NCBI RefSeq assembly: GCF_018343535.1
Contig: NZ_JAGYPF010000005.1
Span: 124,001 to 188,000, forward strand
From: Neobacillus rhizophilus
Lineage (GTDB): Bacteria > Bacillota > Bacilli > Bacillales > Cytobacillaceae
DNA: 64,000 bases
Direction: 5' to 3'
Part shown: piece by piece, positions 50,758-59,219 of the stretch
Position numbering within the stretch: position 1 is the stretch's first letter
How the letters are laid out: each line of letters opens with the position of its first letter
Notes under the pieces: model-generated
Seen by the model: only the letters and a program-made list of their open reading frames with translations
Told to the model about the DNA's origin: nothing
The model's database searches: none
Position numbers and translations under genes: made by a program

Positions 50758-51735
50758 ATGTCTAAAAAAGTATTAGTTTTAGGAGAAGTTCGCGACGGAT
50801 CCTTACGTAATGTATCTTTTGAAGCAGTTGCTGCAGCTAAAACTGTTGCTGAAGGCGGAGAAGTAGTAGGAGTATTGCTTGGAGAAGCAGTACAAAGCCT
50901 TGGTGCAGAATTAATTCAATCCGGTGCAGACCGCGTCGTTGTTGTTGAAAATGAAAAATTAAAGCAGTATACATCAGATGGCTATTCTCAAGCACTATTA
51001 GCTGTCATTGACCAAGAAAAGCCTGAAAGTCTTGTTTTCGGTCATACAGCACTTGGAAAAGACCTTTCTCCAAGAATTGCTGCTAAGCTGTCATCCGGTC
51101 TAATTTCTGATGCTACAGCTGTTGAAGTGGCAGGCGGAAACGTTGTCTTTACAAGACCAATCTATTCCGGTAAAGCTTTCGAAAAGAAAATTGTGACTGA
51201 CGGTTTAATCTTTGCTACTGTTCGTCCAAATAACATTGCTCCACTAGAAAAAGATGAGTCAAGAAGCGGTGAAGTTTCTTCCCTTTCTGTAGAAATCAAA
51301 GACCTTCGTGCCATCGTTAAAGAGGTAGTCAGAAAAGCTAGTGAAGGTGTAGACCTAAGCGAAGCAAAAGTCGTTATTTCCGGCGGACGCGGCGTGAAGA
51401 GCGCAGAAGGCTTCGCACCTCTAAAAGAATTGGCTGCTGTCTTAGGCGGAGCAATAGGAGCTTCCCGCGGGGCATGTGACGCTGAATACTGCGATTACTC
51501 CCTGCAAATTGGCCAAACTGGTAAGGTTGTAACTCCAGACCTATACATTGCCTGCGGTATTTCCGGAGCTATCCAGCATCTTGCAGGTATGTCCAACTCT
51601 AAAGTTATTGTGGCCATTAACAAAGATCCTGAAGCAAACATCTTCAAAGTGGCAGACTACGGTATCGTTGGTGACTTGTTCGAAGTTGTTCCACTTTTAA
51701 CTGAAGAGTTTAAAAAGCTTAAAGTTCATTCATAA
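50758..51735 (+). CDS. etfA: Electron transfer flavoprotein alpha subunit
   Basis: EtfA (325 aa) carries the FAD. N-terminal domain (about 1-190) plus C-terminal FAD domain with VVISGGRGVKSAEGF, GASRGACDAEYC and the signature LYIACGISGAIQHLAGM then NKDPEANIFKVADYGIVGDL. GCAGGAGGT precedes ATG. Last gene of the fatty acid degradation cluster; a family A repeat begins six bases after the stop. Confidence 0.96.
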   Translation: MSKKVLVLGEVRDGSLRNVSFEAVAAAKTVAEGGEVVGVLLGEAVQSLGAELIQSGADRVVVVENEKLKQYTSDGYSQALLAVIDQEKPESLVFGHTALGKDLSPRIAAKLSSGLISDATAVEVAGGNVVFTRPIYSGKAFEKKIVTDGLIFATVRPNNIAPLEKDESRSGEVSSLSVEIKDLRAIVKEVVRKASEGVDLSEAKVVISGGRGVKSAEGFAPLKELAAVLGGAIGASRGACDAEYCDYSLQIGQTGKVVTPDLYIACGISGAIQHLAGMSNSKVIVAINKDPEANIFKVADYGIVGDLFEVVPLLTEEFKKLKVHS

Positions 51736-51740
51736 TAAGA

Positions 51741-51860
51741 AGAGCGGAAGCGCCTTGACCAGGGGCGACAGGCATAAGACGAGCCGTCTAGAAGGCTGCT
51801 TTTTAGCCTTCTAGACGGATTGGCTGTAGACCTGCGAGCCCCTAGGCGCTGGAGCTGGCC
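51741..51860 (+). repeat. Dispersed palindromic repeat, family A, copy 2
   Basis: 120 bases with AGCGGAAGCGCC at the left and GCGCTGGAGCTGG at the right, the reverse of copy 1 (5350-5503). The centre is a perfect 14-base-pair hairpin CCGTCTAGAAGGCT/AGCCTTCTAGACGG with a 7-base loop (51784-51818), unlike the centre of copy 1. Like copy 1, it begins right after a stop codon (etfA) and in the same orientation relative to the gene. Confidence 0.85.
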
Positions 51861-52030
51861 AAAAATTATGAGGGCGAGCGGGATGTTCCGCTCGCCTTTA
51901 TCATGAGTTTGCATAGAATACTTATTAGGCAAAAAGGGTAAATTACCTGCGAAACAGATTATTAGCGTGATTTTCCATTCGATGTTATACTTTCGTTAGA
52001 TTTAAGTATTAATTAGGGAGGCAATGAAAA

Positions 52031-52345
52031 ATGGCTATTGCACACGTAACAGATCAAAACTTTGCGACTGAAACAGGTTCAGGTCTTGTTCTTGTAGATT
52101 TCTGGGCACCATGGTGCGGACCTTGCAAAATGATTGCGCCAGTTTTAGAAGAGCTTGATGCTGAAATGGGAGATAAAGTAAAAATCACGAAACTTGACGT
52201 GGATGAAAATCCGCAAACGGCTTCTAATTTTGGAGTAATGAGCATTCCAACTTTACTAGTGTTGAAAAACGGTGAAGTTGTTGATAAAACTGTCGGCTTC
52301 CAACCAAAAGAAGCTTTAGCTGGCTTACTTCAAAAGCATCTATAA
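52031..52345 (+). CDS. trxA: Thioredoxin
   Basis: TrxA (104 aa), the general protein disulfide reductant. The redox motif WCGPC is at residues 28-32 and the cis-proline region is SIPTLLVLKNG. GGGAGGC lies 8 bases before ATG 52031. TATACT at 51986-51991 may be a -10. A strong terminator ends the single-gene unit. Confidence 0.98.
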   Translation: MAIAHVTDQNFATETGSGLVLVDFWAPWCGPCKMIAPVLEELDAEMGDKVKITKLDVDENPQTASNFGVMSIPTLLVLKNGEVVDKTVGFQPKEALAGLLQKHL

Positions 52346-52360
52346 GCCCTCAATTAAAAT

Positions 52361-52393
52361 AACCTTAACCGGTACTTCGGTTAAGGTTTTCTT
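52361..52393 (+). terminator. Terminator after trxA
   Basis: AACCTTAACCG/CGGTTAAGGTT perfect stem followed by a T-rich tail. Confidence 0.92.
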
Positions 52394-52475
52394 TTTTCTA
52401 AAGACTCCCTCTTTAATTTGCGGGCAGATTGATTTAAAATTTGAAGAGAAACTCTGAGTGGGAGGAGCGGCCGGA

Positions 52476-54251
52476 ATGAATGAAACCATTAAACAAAAGT
52501 TAACGCTGCTGCCGGACCAGCCCGGCTGCTACTTGATGAAGGATCGTCAAGGATCGATTATCTACGTTGGTAAGGCGAAAGTATTAAAGAACCGTGTTCG
52601 GTCTTATTTTACCGGTTCGCATGATGGGAAAACCCTTCGCTTGGTAAACGAGATTGAAGACTTTGAGTATATCGTGACCTCATCCAATATTGAAGCACTT
52701 CTGCTTGAATTAAATTTAATAAAAAAATATGATCCGAAATATAATGTCATGCTTAGGGATGATAAGACTTATCCATTTATTAAGCTGACTGCGGAAAGAC
52801 ACCCAAAGCTAATTATTACAAGAAAAGTAAAAAAGGATAAAGGTAAGTATTTTGGTCCATATCCCAACGTAGGGGCTGCCAACGAAACAAAGAAACTGCT
52901 TGACCGGATTTATCCGCTCCGCAAATGTTCTACGCTTCCTGACCGAGTCTGCCTCTATTATCACTTGGGGCAGTGCCTGGCGCCTTGTGTAAATGAGGTT
53001 TCAGAAGAACAGTATAAACAAATGACCGATGAAATTACCCGCTTTTTAAATGGCGGTTATAAGGAAATAAAAAAGGATCTGACAGAAAAAATGCAGGCTG
53101 CCGCGGAAGAGCTTGATTTTGAAAGAGCAAAGGAATTCCGTGACAAAATCATTCATATTGAAACAATCATGGAAAAACAAAAGATCACGATGACGGATTT
53201 TACTGACCGTGACGTATTCGGCTATGCCGTTGACAAAGGCTGGATGTGTGTTCAAGTATTTTTTGTGCGCCAAGGGAAGCTGATTGAACGAGACGTTTCG
53301 ATGTTCCCTATTTATAATGAGCCGGAAGAAGAAATCCTCACATTCCTCGGCCAATTTTATCAGAAGACGAACCATTTTAAACCGAAGGAAATTCTCATCC
53401 AGGACGATGTGGATTTGCAGATGGCTGAGCAGTTATTGGAAGTAAAAGTCATTAAGCCGCAGCGGGGCCAGAAGAAGGACCTTGTCAAAATGGCAATTAA
53501 AAATGCGAAAATCGCCTTGAATGAAAAGTTCTCTCTTATTGAAAAAGATGAGGAAAGAACGATCAAAGCCGTTGAAAACCTCGGAGAAATGCTTGGCATT
53601 TATACGCCCCACCGGATCGAAGCCTTTGATAACTCTAACATTCAAGGAACAGACCCAGTTTCAGCGATGATTGTTTTTACAGACGGCAAAGCAAACAAGC
53701 GGGAATATCGGAAATATAAAATTAAGTCTGTTGAAGGCCCGGATGATTATGAATCAATGAGAGAGGTAACGAGACGAAGATACTCGAGGGCTCTAAAGGA
53801 AGAGCTTCCGCTGCCTGACTTGATCATCATTGACGGTGGAAAGGGACATGTGGAAGCTGTCCGCGATGTGCTAGAAAATGAATTGGGGCTGGACATACCT
53901 CTCGCTGGACTAGTGAAGGATGAGAAGCACCGCACATCACAGCTTATGTATGGGAATCCATTAGAAATTGTAGCGCTCGCCCGGAATAGCCAGGAATTTT
54001 ATTTACTCCAGCGAATCCAGGATGAAGTTCACCGCTTTGCGATTACCTTCCACCGGCAGACACGCGGTAAAACCGCATTCCAATCCCTACTTGACGATAT
54101 TCCTGGGATTGGCGAAAAACGCAAGAAGCAGCTATTAAAGGAATTTGGCTCTGTTAAGAAAATGAAAGAGGCAACCCTTGAGGAATTTAGAGGGATTGGA
54201 ATCCCCCAAAATGTGGCAGAAGAATTAATAAAAAAACTTCAGTCACAATAA
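52476..54251 (+). CDS. uvrC: Excinuclease ABC subunit C
   Basis: UvrC (591 aa) makes both incisions in nucleotide excision repair. Order: GIY-YIG nuclease (about 10-95, GCYLMKDRQGSIIYVGKAK), Cys-rich region (LRKCSTLPDRVCLYYHLGQC), UVR motif for UvrB contact (about 200-235), RNase H-like endonuclease (DNSNIQGT, IIDGGKGH) and terminal helix-hairpin-helix repeats. ATG 52476 follows GGGAGGAG at 10-11 bases, and the N-terminus matches the family. Confidence 0.95.
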   Translation: MNETIKQKLTLLPDQPGCYLMKDRQGSIIYVGKAKVLKNRVRSYFTGSHDGKTLRLVNEIEDFEYIVTSSNIEALLLELNLIKKYDPKYNVMLRDDKTYPFIKLTAERHPKLIITRKVKKDKGKYFGPYPNVGAANETKKLLDRIYPLRKCSTLPDRVCLYYHLGQCLAPCVNEVSEEQYKQMTDEITRFLNGGYKEIKKDLTEKMQAAAEELDFERAKEFRDKIIHIETIMEKQKITMTDFTDRDVFGYAVDKGWMCVQVFFVRQGKLIERDVSMFPIYNEPEEEILTFLGQFYQKTNHFKPKEILIQDDVDLQMAEQLLEVKVIKPQRGQKKDLVKMAIKNAKIALNEKFSLIEKDEERTIKAVENLGEMLGIYTPHRIEAFDNSNIQGTDPVSAMIVFTDGKANKREYRKYKIKSVEGPDDYESMREVTRRRYSRALKEELPLPDLIIIDGGKGHVEAVRDVLENELGLDIPLAGLVKDEKHRTSQLMYGNPLEIVALARNSQEFYLLQRIQDEVHRFAITFHRQTRGKTAFQSLLDDIPGIGEKRKKQLLKEFGSVKKMKEATLEEFRGIGIPQNVAEELIKKLQSQ

Positions 54252-54280
54252 TTGTCACTCTAATATTACTATGCTATAAT
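54252..54280 (+). promoter_or_regulatory. lysC promoter
   Basis: TTGTCA (54252-54257), 17-base spacer, TATAAT (54275-54280); the -35 begins immediately after the uvrC stop. Confidence 0.85.
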
Positions 54281-54304
54281 GAATAAAAATTTAATAGACT
54301 ATCA

Positions 54305-54571
54305 CTTTTATAAGTAAAGTGAAGGTAGAGGTGCGAGCTTCAAGAGTAAAGGCCCGGAGAAGGATGAGCTTCAACGATGGGCTTTGAAAGGGAATGTTCG
54401 CCGAAGTAGGGAAACACTCATTATTTTCCTTGCTGGTTCGTCATTGAAAAAATGCCGGATTGTCAAGACCGTTGTCTTGGAGCGCTATCTTTCATTGTCT
54501 ACTAACGCGAAAATTTTAATTTTGTGTTTTCAAAGCAATGGGATATGCTCCCATTGCTTTTTATTTTTTTA
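54305..54571 (+). ncRNA. Lysine riboswitch (L box)
   Basis: The lysC leader has the L-box core pattern: GTGAAGGTAGAGGTGCGAGC near 54318-54337, AGAGTAAAGGCCC, the AAGGGAATG...GCCGAAG internal segment and a 3' closing region. A terminator, AAAGCAATGGGA/TCCCATTGCTTT with a T tract (54532-54571), follows. Lysine binding should terminate transcription before lysC. Confidence 0.92.
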
Positions 54572-54598
54572 CAAGAATGACTGAGAGAAGGGGAAGAC

Positions 54599-55816
54599 AT
54601 GGGTTTAATAGTACAGAAATTTGGCGGGACCTCCGTTGGCAGCATTGAAAAAATTCTAAATGTCGCTGAATGTGTACGGGGGGAAAAGGAACGTGGAAAC
54701 CAAGTAGTGGTCGTTGTTTCGGCAATGGGAAAATCGACGGACCAGCTTGTTAATATGGCAAAGGAAATATCCGAGCAGCCGAATAAGCGGGAAATGGATA
54801 TGCTTCTCTCAACAGGTGAGCAGGTGACGATCGCATTGCTTTCGATGGCCTTAAACCAAAAAGGGCTGGAGGCCGTTTCCTTTACAGGCTGGCAGGCTGG
54901 AATCATGACAGAGCCTGTTCACGGCAATGCAAGGATTTCGAAAATAAACACTGATGCTGTTCAAAAACAGCTTCATGCGGGAAAAGTCGTCATCGTGGCT
55001 GGATTCCAAGGGGTTACCGAAGACGGGGAAATCACTACGCTCGGACGTGGGGGCTCTGATACAACTGCAGTTGCGTTGGCTGCTGCTCTAAATGCGGATA
55101 AATGTGATATTTATACCGATGTAACCGGGGTATTTACAACGGATCCCCGTTATGTCAAGAACGCTCGGAAATTATTATCGGTATCGTATGACGAAATGCT
55201 TGAACTGGCCAATTTGGGTGCGGGAGTTCTACATCCAAGAGCGGTCGAGTTTGCAAAAAATTATAATGTAAGGCTTGAGGTCCGCTCTAGCATGGAGAAG
55301 GTTGAAGGAACTGTAATTGAGGGGGAAGCAACGATGGAACAAAATTTAGTCGTACGCGGAGTCGCGTTTGAAGATGGAATCACACGTGTTACTGTTTTAG
55401 GGCTTAGAAATTCATTAACAAGCTTATCAACTATTTTTACGACATTGGCCAAAAATCAAATTAACGTGGATATTATTATTCAAAGCACAACAGAAGAGGG
55501 AGCTGCCAATCTCTCCTTTTCCATCCATACCGATGATTGGATCCCAACCTTAAATGTGCTTGAAAACAATAAAGAAACACTTGCCTATGACCAGCTTGAT
55601 GCTGAGAATAAACTGGCAAAGGTATCAATTGTTGGTTCCGGAATGATTTCTAATCCTGGTGTGGCTGCGAAAATGTTTGAGGTTCTTGCGAACAGCAATA
55701 TTCCTGTAAAGATGGTCAGCACCTCAGAAATCAAAGTATCAGCTGTAGTAGAAGAAAAAAATATGCTCAAAGCAGTAGAAGCCTTGCACGAGGCATTTGA
55801 ACTTGGGCAAAATTAA
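54599..55816 (+). CDS. lysC: Aspartokinase II, alpha subunit (and nested beta)
   Basis: LysC (405 aa) phosphorylates aspartate, opening lysine, diaminopimelate, threonine and methionine synthesis; in Bacillus this isoform is lysine-sensitive. Kinase core: VQKFGGTSVG at the start, GRGGSDTTAVALAAAL and TDVTGVFTTDPRY. Two ACT domains fill about 260-405. A separately translated beta subunit starts at an internal ATG (55334). A lysine riboswitch controls the gene. AGAGAAGGGGAAG precedes the ATG. Confidence 0.96.
   Translation: MGLIVQKFGGTSVGSIEKILNVAECVRGEKERGNQVVVVVSAMGKSTDQLVNMAKEISEQPNKREMDMLLSTGEQVTIALLSMALNQKGLEAVSFTGWQAGIMTEPVHGNARISKINTDAVQKQLHAGKVVIVAGFQGVTEDGEITTLGRGGSDTTAVALAAALNADKCDIYTDVTGVFTTDPRYVKNARKLLSVSYDEMLELANLGAGVLHPRAVEFAKNYNVRLEVRSSMEKVEGTVIEGEATMEQNLVVRGVAFEDGITRVTVLGLRNSLTSLSTIFTTLAKNQINVDIIIQSTTEEGAANLSFSIHTDDWIPTLNVLENNKETLAYDQLDAENKLAKVSIVGSGMISNPGVAAKMFEVLANSNIPVKMVSTSEIKVSAVVEEKNMLKAVEALHEAFELGQN
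55334..55816 (+). CDS. lysC: Aspartokinase II beta subunit (internal start in lysC)
   Basis: In-frame ATG at 55334 is preceded by GAGGGGGAAG, 8 bases away, and opens MEQNLVVRGVAFEDG, giving 160 aa made of the two ACT domains. In B. subtilis the aspartokinase II beta subunit is made from the same kind of internal start at the same sequence (MEQN...), forming an alpha2beta2 enzyme. Confidence 0.8.
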   Translation: MEQNLVVRGVAFEDGITRVTVLGLRNSLTSLSTIFTTLAKNQINVDIIIQSTTEEGAANLSFSIHTDDWIPTLNVLENNKETLAYDQLDAENKLAKVSIVGSGMISNPGVAAKMFEVLANSNIPVKMVSTSEIKVSAVVEEKNMLKAVEALHEAFELGQN

Positions 55817-55819
55817 ATG

Positions 55820-55908
55820 AAAACTCGCCGATTGGCGAGTCCGGCAGGACGGTTCATGAGGCGTAGCTGAATTTATGCCTTAAGAAAGGGGGCCTGTGGC
55901 CCCCTTTT
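55820..55908 (+). repeat. Repeat family B, copy 3 (module plus hairpin)
   Basis: The module (55820-55881) starts AAAACTCGCCGATTGGCGAG three bases after the lysC stop and ends GTAGCTGAATTTATGCCTT. A hairpin AAAGGGGGCC-TGT-GGCCCCCTTT follows at once (55884-55908), again unlike those of copies 1 and 2. In this copy the first 18 bases form a perfect ACTCGCC/GGCGAGT stem. Confidence 0.85.
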
Positions 55909-55911
55909 CTT
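55884..55911. terminator. Bidirectional terminator between lysC and yslB
   Basis: GC-rich stem AAAGGGGGCC/GGCCCCCTTT with TTTCTTTT on the right and AAGAAA on the left. It also serves as the variable hairpin of the family B repeat. Confidence 0.85.
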
Positions 55912-56358
55912 TTAGTCTAGTTTATCCCATTTGACGGTGAAGCAAACTTTGTTCGATTTTTTGACCGGGTGTTCGAAGGTTTCCGCAATAGCCCCTTTTT
56001 GGACTTCGATTTGCTGAGCAAGGAAGCCGGCTTCAAGTTGAAAGAAGTTTTCCGCTTTTGATTTAACACGCGATACAATCATTGGACTTGCCAACTCGAA
56101 TTCCAACTCATTTTTTGCTTCCTTCTTAATTTCTAACTCACCCCAAGAAGCTTTTGCAAAAAAATCTATCAGGCTTTCGTAGCTTTCCAAAGGAAATTTT
56201 CGGGCGAGACGTTTCCCTGCCCAGTAAAGAATTTCAGGAGTGTCCTTGCCGAAAATTTCAGGAAGAAGAACTTCTCTAATTAATTCATAGCCAAATATAG
56301 AGATTGTCCTTGGTTCCGGCGTTTGTAGATCTTGGTCCATTACTGCACTATCTTTCAT
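55912..56358 (-). CDS. yslB: YslB, DUF2507 family
   Basis: A 148-aa cytoplasmic protein with the DUF2507/V4R-like pattern: ISIFGYELIREVLLPEIFG, ILYWAGKRLARKFP, then FFQLEAGFLAQQIE. Function unknown. It lies between lysC and sdhC as in B. subtilis, convergent with lysC. AGGGGAAG lies 4 bases before ATG. Confidence 0.88.
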   Translation of the reverse strand: MKDSAVMDQDLQTPEPRTISIFGYELIREVLLPEIFGKDTPEILYWAGKRLARKFPLESYESLIDFFAKASWGELEIKKEAKNELEFELASPMIVSRVKSKAENFFQLEAGFLAQQIEVQKGAIAETFEHPVKKSNKVCFTVKWDKLD

Positions 56359-56778
56359 TTACTTCCCCTCTTTCTATCATTCTATTATATACAAATCGAG
56401 TTCTGTTTCAGTACAGTTTTCTAATAATGTAAAGAAGTCGCAAAGAAATTTATTATTTTACAATATTTGTTCTTGTTTCTTATCATAATTATCGTTTCCG
56501 ATATAGGAAAAAAATTCTCCCGTAAGATGTTGGTAATTACAAGCAAAAATAAAGCGCTTACAAAATGATAACATGTCGAAATTCATATCTATCATAATAT
56601 CAATATATTTTAAAAATTTTATTTTTCATCGCTTTTTTATGTATCCGTTTCCTTGACGCTCTATGATGTTGGGAGTAAAATGGACATGTCACATAATTGT
56701 CACAGTGATGCTAGGTTATATTAATGAAGGAAGTAAAAACTTAACATCATTTTTTAAAATTTAAAAGGGGGTAAATCA
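56359..56778 (+). promoter_or_regulatory. sdhCAB upstream region with promoter and cre-like site
   Basis: 420 AT-rich bases between divergent yslB and sdhC. TTGACG (56653-56658), 17-base spacer, TAAAAT (56676-56681) is a good promoter. ATAAAGCGCTTACA (56549-56562) matches 12 of 14 positions of the CcpA cre consensus, though it lies about 100 bases upstream. An RNA start near 56688 leaves about 90 bases of leader. Confidence 0.5.
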
Positions 56779-57387
56779 ATGGCGGGGAATCGCGAATTTT
56801 TCAATCGGAGACTGCACTCGTTGCTTGGGGTTATCCCAATCGGGGTATTCATTGTACAGCACCTGATTGTCAACCACTTTGCAACAGAAGGAGTGGAATC
56901 CTTCAACAAAGCAGCAAATTTCATGGGGACTCTTCCGTTCCGTATTGTCCTTGAAACAGTAGTAATTTATTTACCTTTGCTGTTCCATGCAATCTATGGA
57001 TTGTACATTGCATTTACAGCAAAAAACAATGTTTCAAGATTTGGTTTCTTTAGAAACTGGATGTTCATGCTTCAGCGTGTATCAGGGGTAATCACTCTTA
57101 TTTTTATCGCATGGCATGTTTGGGAAACACGTATTGCCGCTGCATTCGGTGCTGAGGTTAACTTCCAAATGATGCATGATATTCTTTCTTCACCAATCAT
57201 GTTTGCATTTTATGTAATTGGTATTATTTCAGCTATTTTCCACTTTGCGAACGGATTATGGTCATTCATGGTAAGCTGGGGTATTACGCAATCCCCAAGG
57301 TCACAAACTATTGCTACATATTTTACGATGGTAGTTTTCGTACTTCTATCTATCGTAGCCGTTCAAACTCTATTAGCTTTTGTTTGA
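56779..57387 (+). CDS. sdhC: Succinate dehydrogenase cytochrome b558 subunit
   Basis: SdhC (202 aa) anchors complex II and carries two hemes b. Five membrane helices are visible (about 12-32, 55-78, 93-113, 133-158, 178-201), with His residues in RRLHSLLG, VQHLIVNH, LLFHAIYG, AWHVWETR and FHFANG as heme-ligand candidates. This is the Bacillus-type single large anchor without SdhD. AAAGGGGG precedes the ATG. Confidence 0.96.
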   Translation: MAGNREFFNRRLHSLLGVIPIGVFIVQHLIVNHFATEGVESFNKAANFMGTLPFRIVLETVVIYLPLLFHAIYGLYIAFTAKNNVSRFGFFRNWMFMLQRVSGVITLIFIAWHVWETRIAAAFGAEVNFQMMHDILSSPIMFAFYVIGIISAIFHFANGLWSFMVSWGITQSPRSQTIATYFTMVVFVLLSIVAVQTLLAFV

Positions 57388-57446
57388 TAAATTAATGATT
57401 TCTTGATTGGAAAAATATTGGATTTGGATTAAGGGAGTGAGTCACG

Positions 57447-59198
57447 ATGAGTAAAGGTAAGGTGATCATTGTCGGTGGCGGATTGGCCGGCTTGATGGCG
57501 ACTATTAAAGTTGCAGAACACGGAACTCCTGTAGAATTATTTTCTCTTGTTCCTGTTAAACGCTCTCACTCTGTTTGTGCCCAAGGCGGTATTAATGGAG
57601 CAGTAAATACTAAAGGTGAAGGGGATTCCCCATGGATTCACTTTGATGATACGGTTTACGGCGGAGATTTCTTGGCTAACCAGCCTCCGGTTAAGGCAAT
57701 GTGTGATGCCGCGCCTGGTATTATCAATTTATTTGACCGGATGGGTGTTATGTTTAACCGTACTCCGGAAGGTCTATTAGACTTCCGCCGTTTCGGGGGA
57801 ACTCAACACCACAGAACTGCATTTGCTGGTGCTACAACTGGTCAGCAGCTTTTATATGCATTAGATGAGCAGGTTCGCCGCCACGAGGTAGCAGGGCTTG
57901 TTACTAAATATGAAGGCTGGGAGTTTTTGGGTGCAGTCGTTGACGAGGAAGGCGTTTGCCGTGGAATCGTTGCCCAAGACTTAAAAACAATGGAAATCAA
58001 ATCATTCGTTGCGGATGCTGTTATTATGGCAACTGGCGGACCTGGTATTATCTTTGGTAAATCTACAAACTCAGTAATTAACACTGGTTCTGCAGCATCG
58101 ATTGTTTATCAGCAGGGTGCATATTATGCGAACGGTGAAATGATTCAGATTCACCCAACTGCCATCCCTGGTGACGATAAACTTCGCTTAATGAGTGAAT
58201 CTGCACGTGGTGAAGGCGGCCGTGTTTGGACATACAAAGACGGAAAGCCTTGGTACTTCCTAGAGGAAAAATATCCTGCATACGGAAACCTGGTACCACG
58301 TGATATCGCAACACGTGAAATTTTTGATGTCTGCGTTAATCAAAAATTGGGTGTTAACGGTGAAAACATGGTATTCCTTGACCTATCTCATAAGGATCCT
58401 CATGAATTGGATGTTAAACTTGGCGGTATCATTGAAATTTATGAAAAATTCGTTGGTGATGACCCGCGTAAAGTTCCAATGAAAATTTTCCCTGCCGTTC
58501 ACTATTCAATGGGCGGACTTTGGGTTAATTATGACCAAATGACTAGCATTCCAGGCCTATTTGCTGCTGGAGAATGTGATTATTCTCAGCATGGTGCGAA
58601 CCGTCTTGGCGCAAACTCACTGCTTTCTGCCGTTTTTGGCGGTATGGTTGCAGGACCAAATGCGGTTAGCTATATTGAAGGACTTGAGAAAAGCTCGGAT
58701 GCTGTTTCTTCTACTGTCTTTGACCGTCATGTTAAAGAGCAGGAAGAAAAGTGGAACAATATTATGTCATTGGATGGCAATGAAAATGCCTACATTCTTC
58801 ATAAAGAGCTTGGCGAGTGGATGACTGATAATGTAACAGTTGTTCGTTACAATGACAAACTGTTGAAAACAGACGAAAAGATCCAAGAACTGTTAGAGCG
58901 TTACCAAAAAATCAATATTAATGATACATCTAAATGGAGCAACCAAGGAGCAGCCTTTACAAGACAACTTCAAAACATGCTGCAATTGGCTCGCGTTATT
59001 ACGCTTGGTGCGTACAACCGTAATGAAAGCCGCGGCGCCCATTATAAGCCTGAATTCCCTGAACGGAATGATGAGGAATTCATGAAGACAACAATGGCTA
59101 AATTTACAGATGCGAAAACTGCCCCAGCTTTCCATTATGAAGATATTGATGTGTCTTTAATTCAACCACGGAAGCGCGACTATACAACAAAACACTAA
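57447..59198 (+). CDS. sdhA: Succinate dehydrogenase flavoprotein subunit
   Basis: SdhA (583 aa) oxidises succinate to fumarate with covalent FAD. Rossmann motif IIVGGGLAGLMATIK, the FAD-linking His within KRSHSVCAQGGINGA, substrate-binding FRRFGGTQHHRTAFAG, and the ESARGEGG segment are all present. Follows sdhC by 59 bases with AGGGAGTGAG before ATG. Confidence 0.97.
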   Translation: MSKGKVIIVGGGLAGLMATIKVAEHGTPVELFSLVPVKRSHSVCAQGGINGAVNTKGEGDSPWIHFDDTVYGGDFLANQPPVKAMCDAAPGIINLFDRMGVMFNRTPEGLLDFRRFGGTQHHRTAFAGATTGQQLLYALDEQVRRHEVAGLVTKYEGWEFLGAVVDEEGVCRGIVAQDLKTMEIKSFVADAVIMATGGPGIIFGKSTNSVINTGSAASIVYQQGAYYANGEMIQIHPTAIPGDDKLRLMSESARGEGGRVWTYKDGKPWYFLEEKYPAYGNLVPRDIATREIFDVCVNQKLGVNGENMVFLDLSHKDPHELDVKLGGIIEIYEKFVGDDPRKVPMKIFPAVHYSMGGLWVNYDQMTSIPGLFAAGECDYSQHGANRLGANSLLSAVFGGMVAGPNAVSYIEGLEKSSDAVSSTVFDRHVKEQEEKWNNIMSLDGNENAYILHKELGEWMTDNVTVVRYNDKLLKTDEKIQELLERYQKININDTSKWSNQGAAFTRQLQNMLQLARVITLGAYNRNESRGAHYKPEFPERNDEEFMKTTMAKFTDAKTAPAFHYEDIDVSLIQPRKRDYTTKH

Positions 59199-59219
59199 TA
59201 GGAAAGGGGAGAAGATAAA

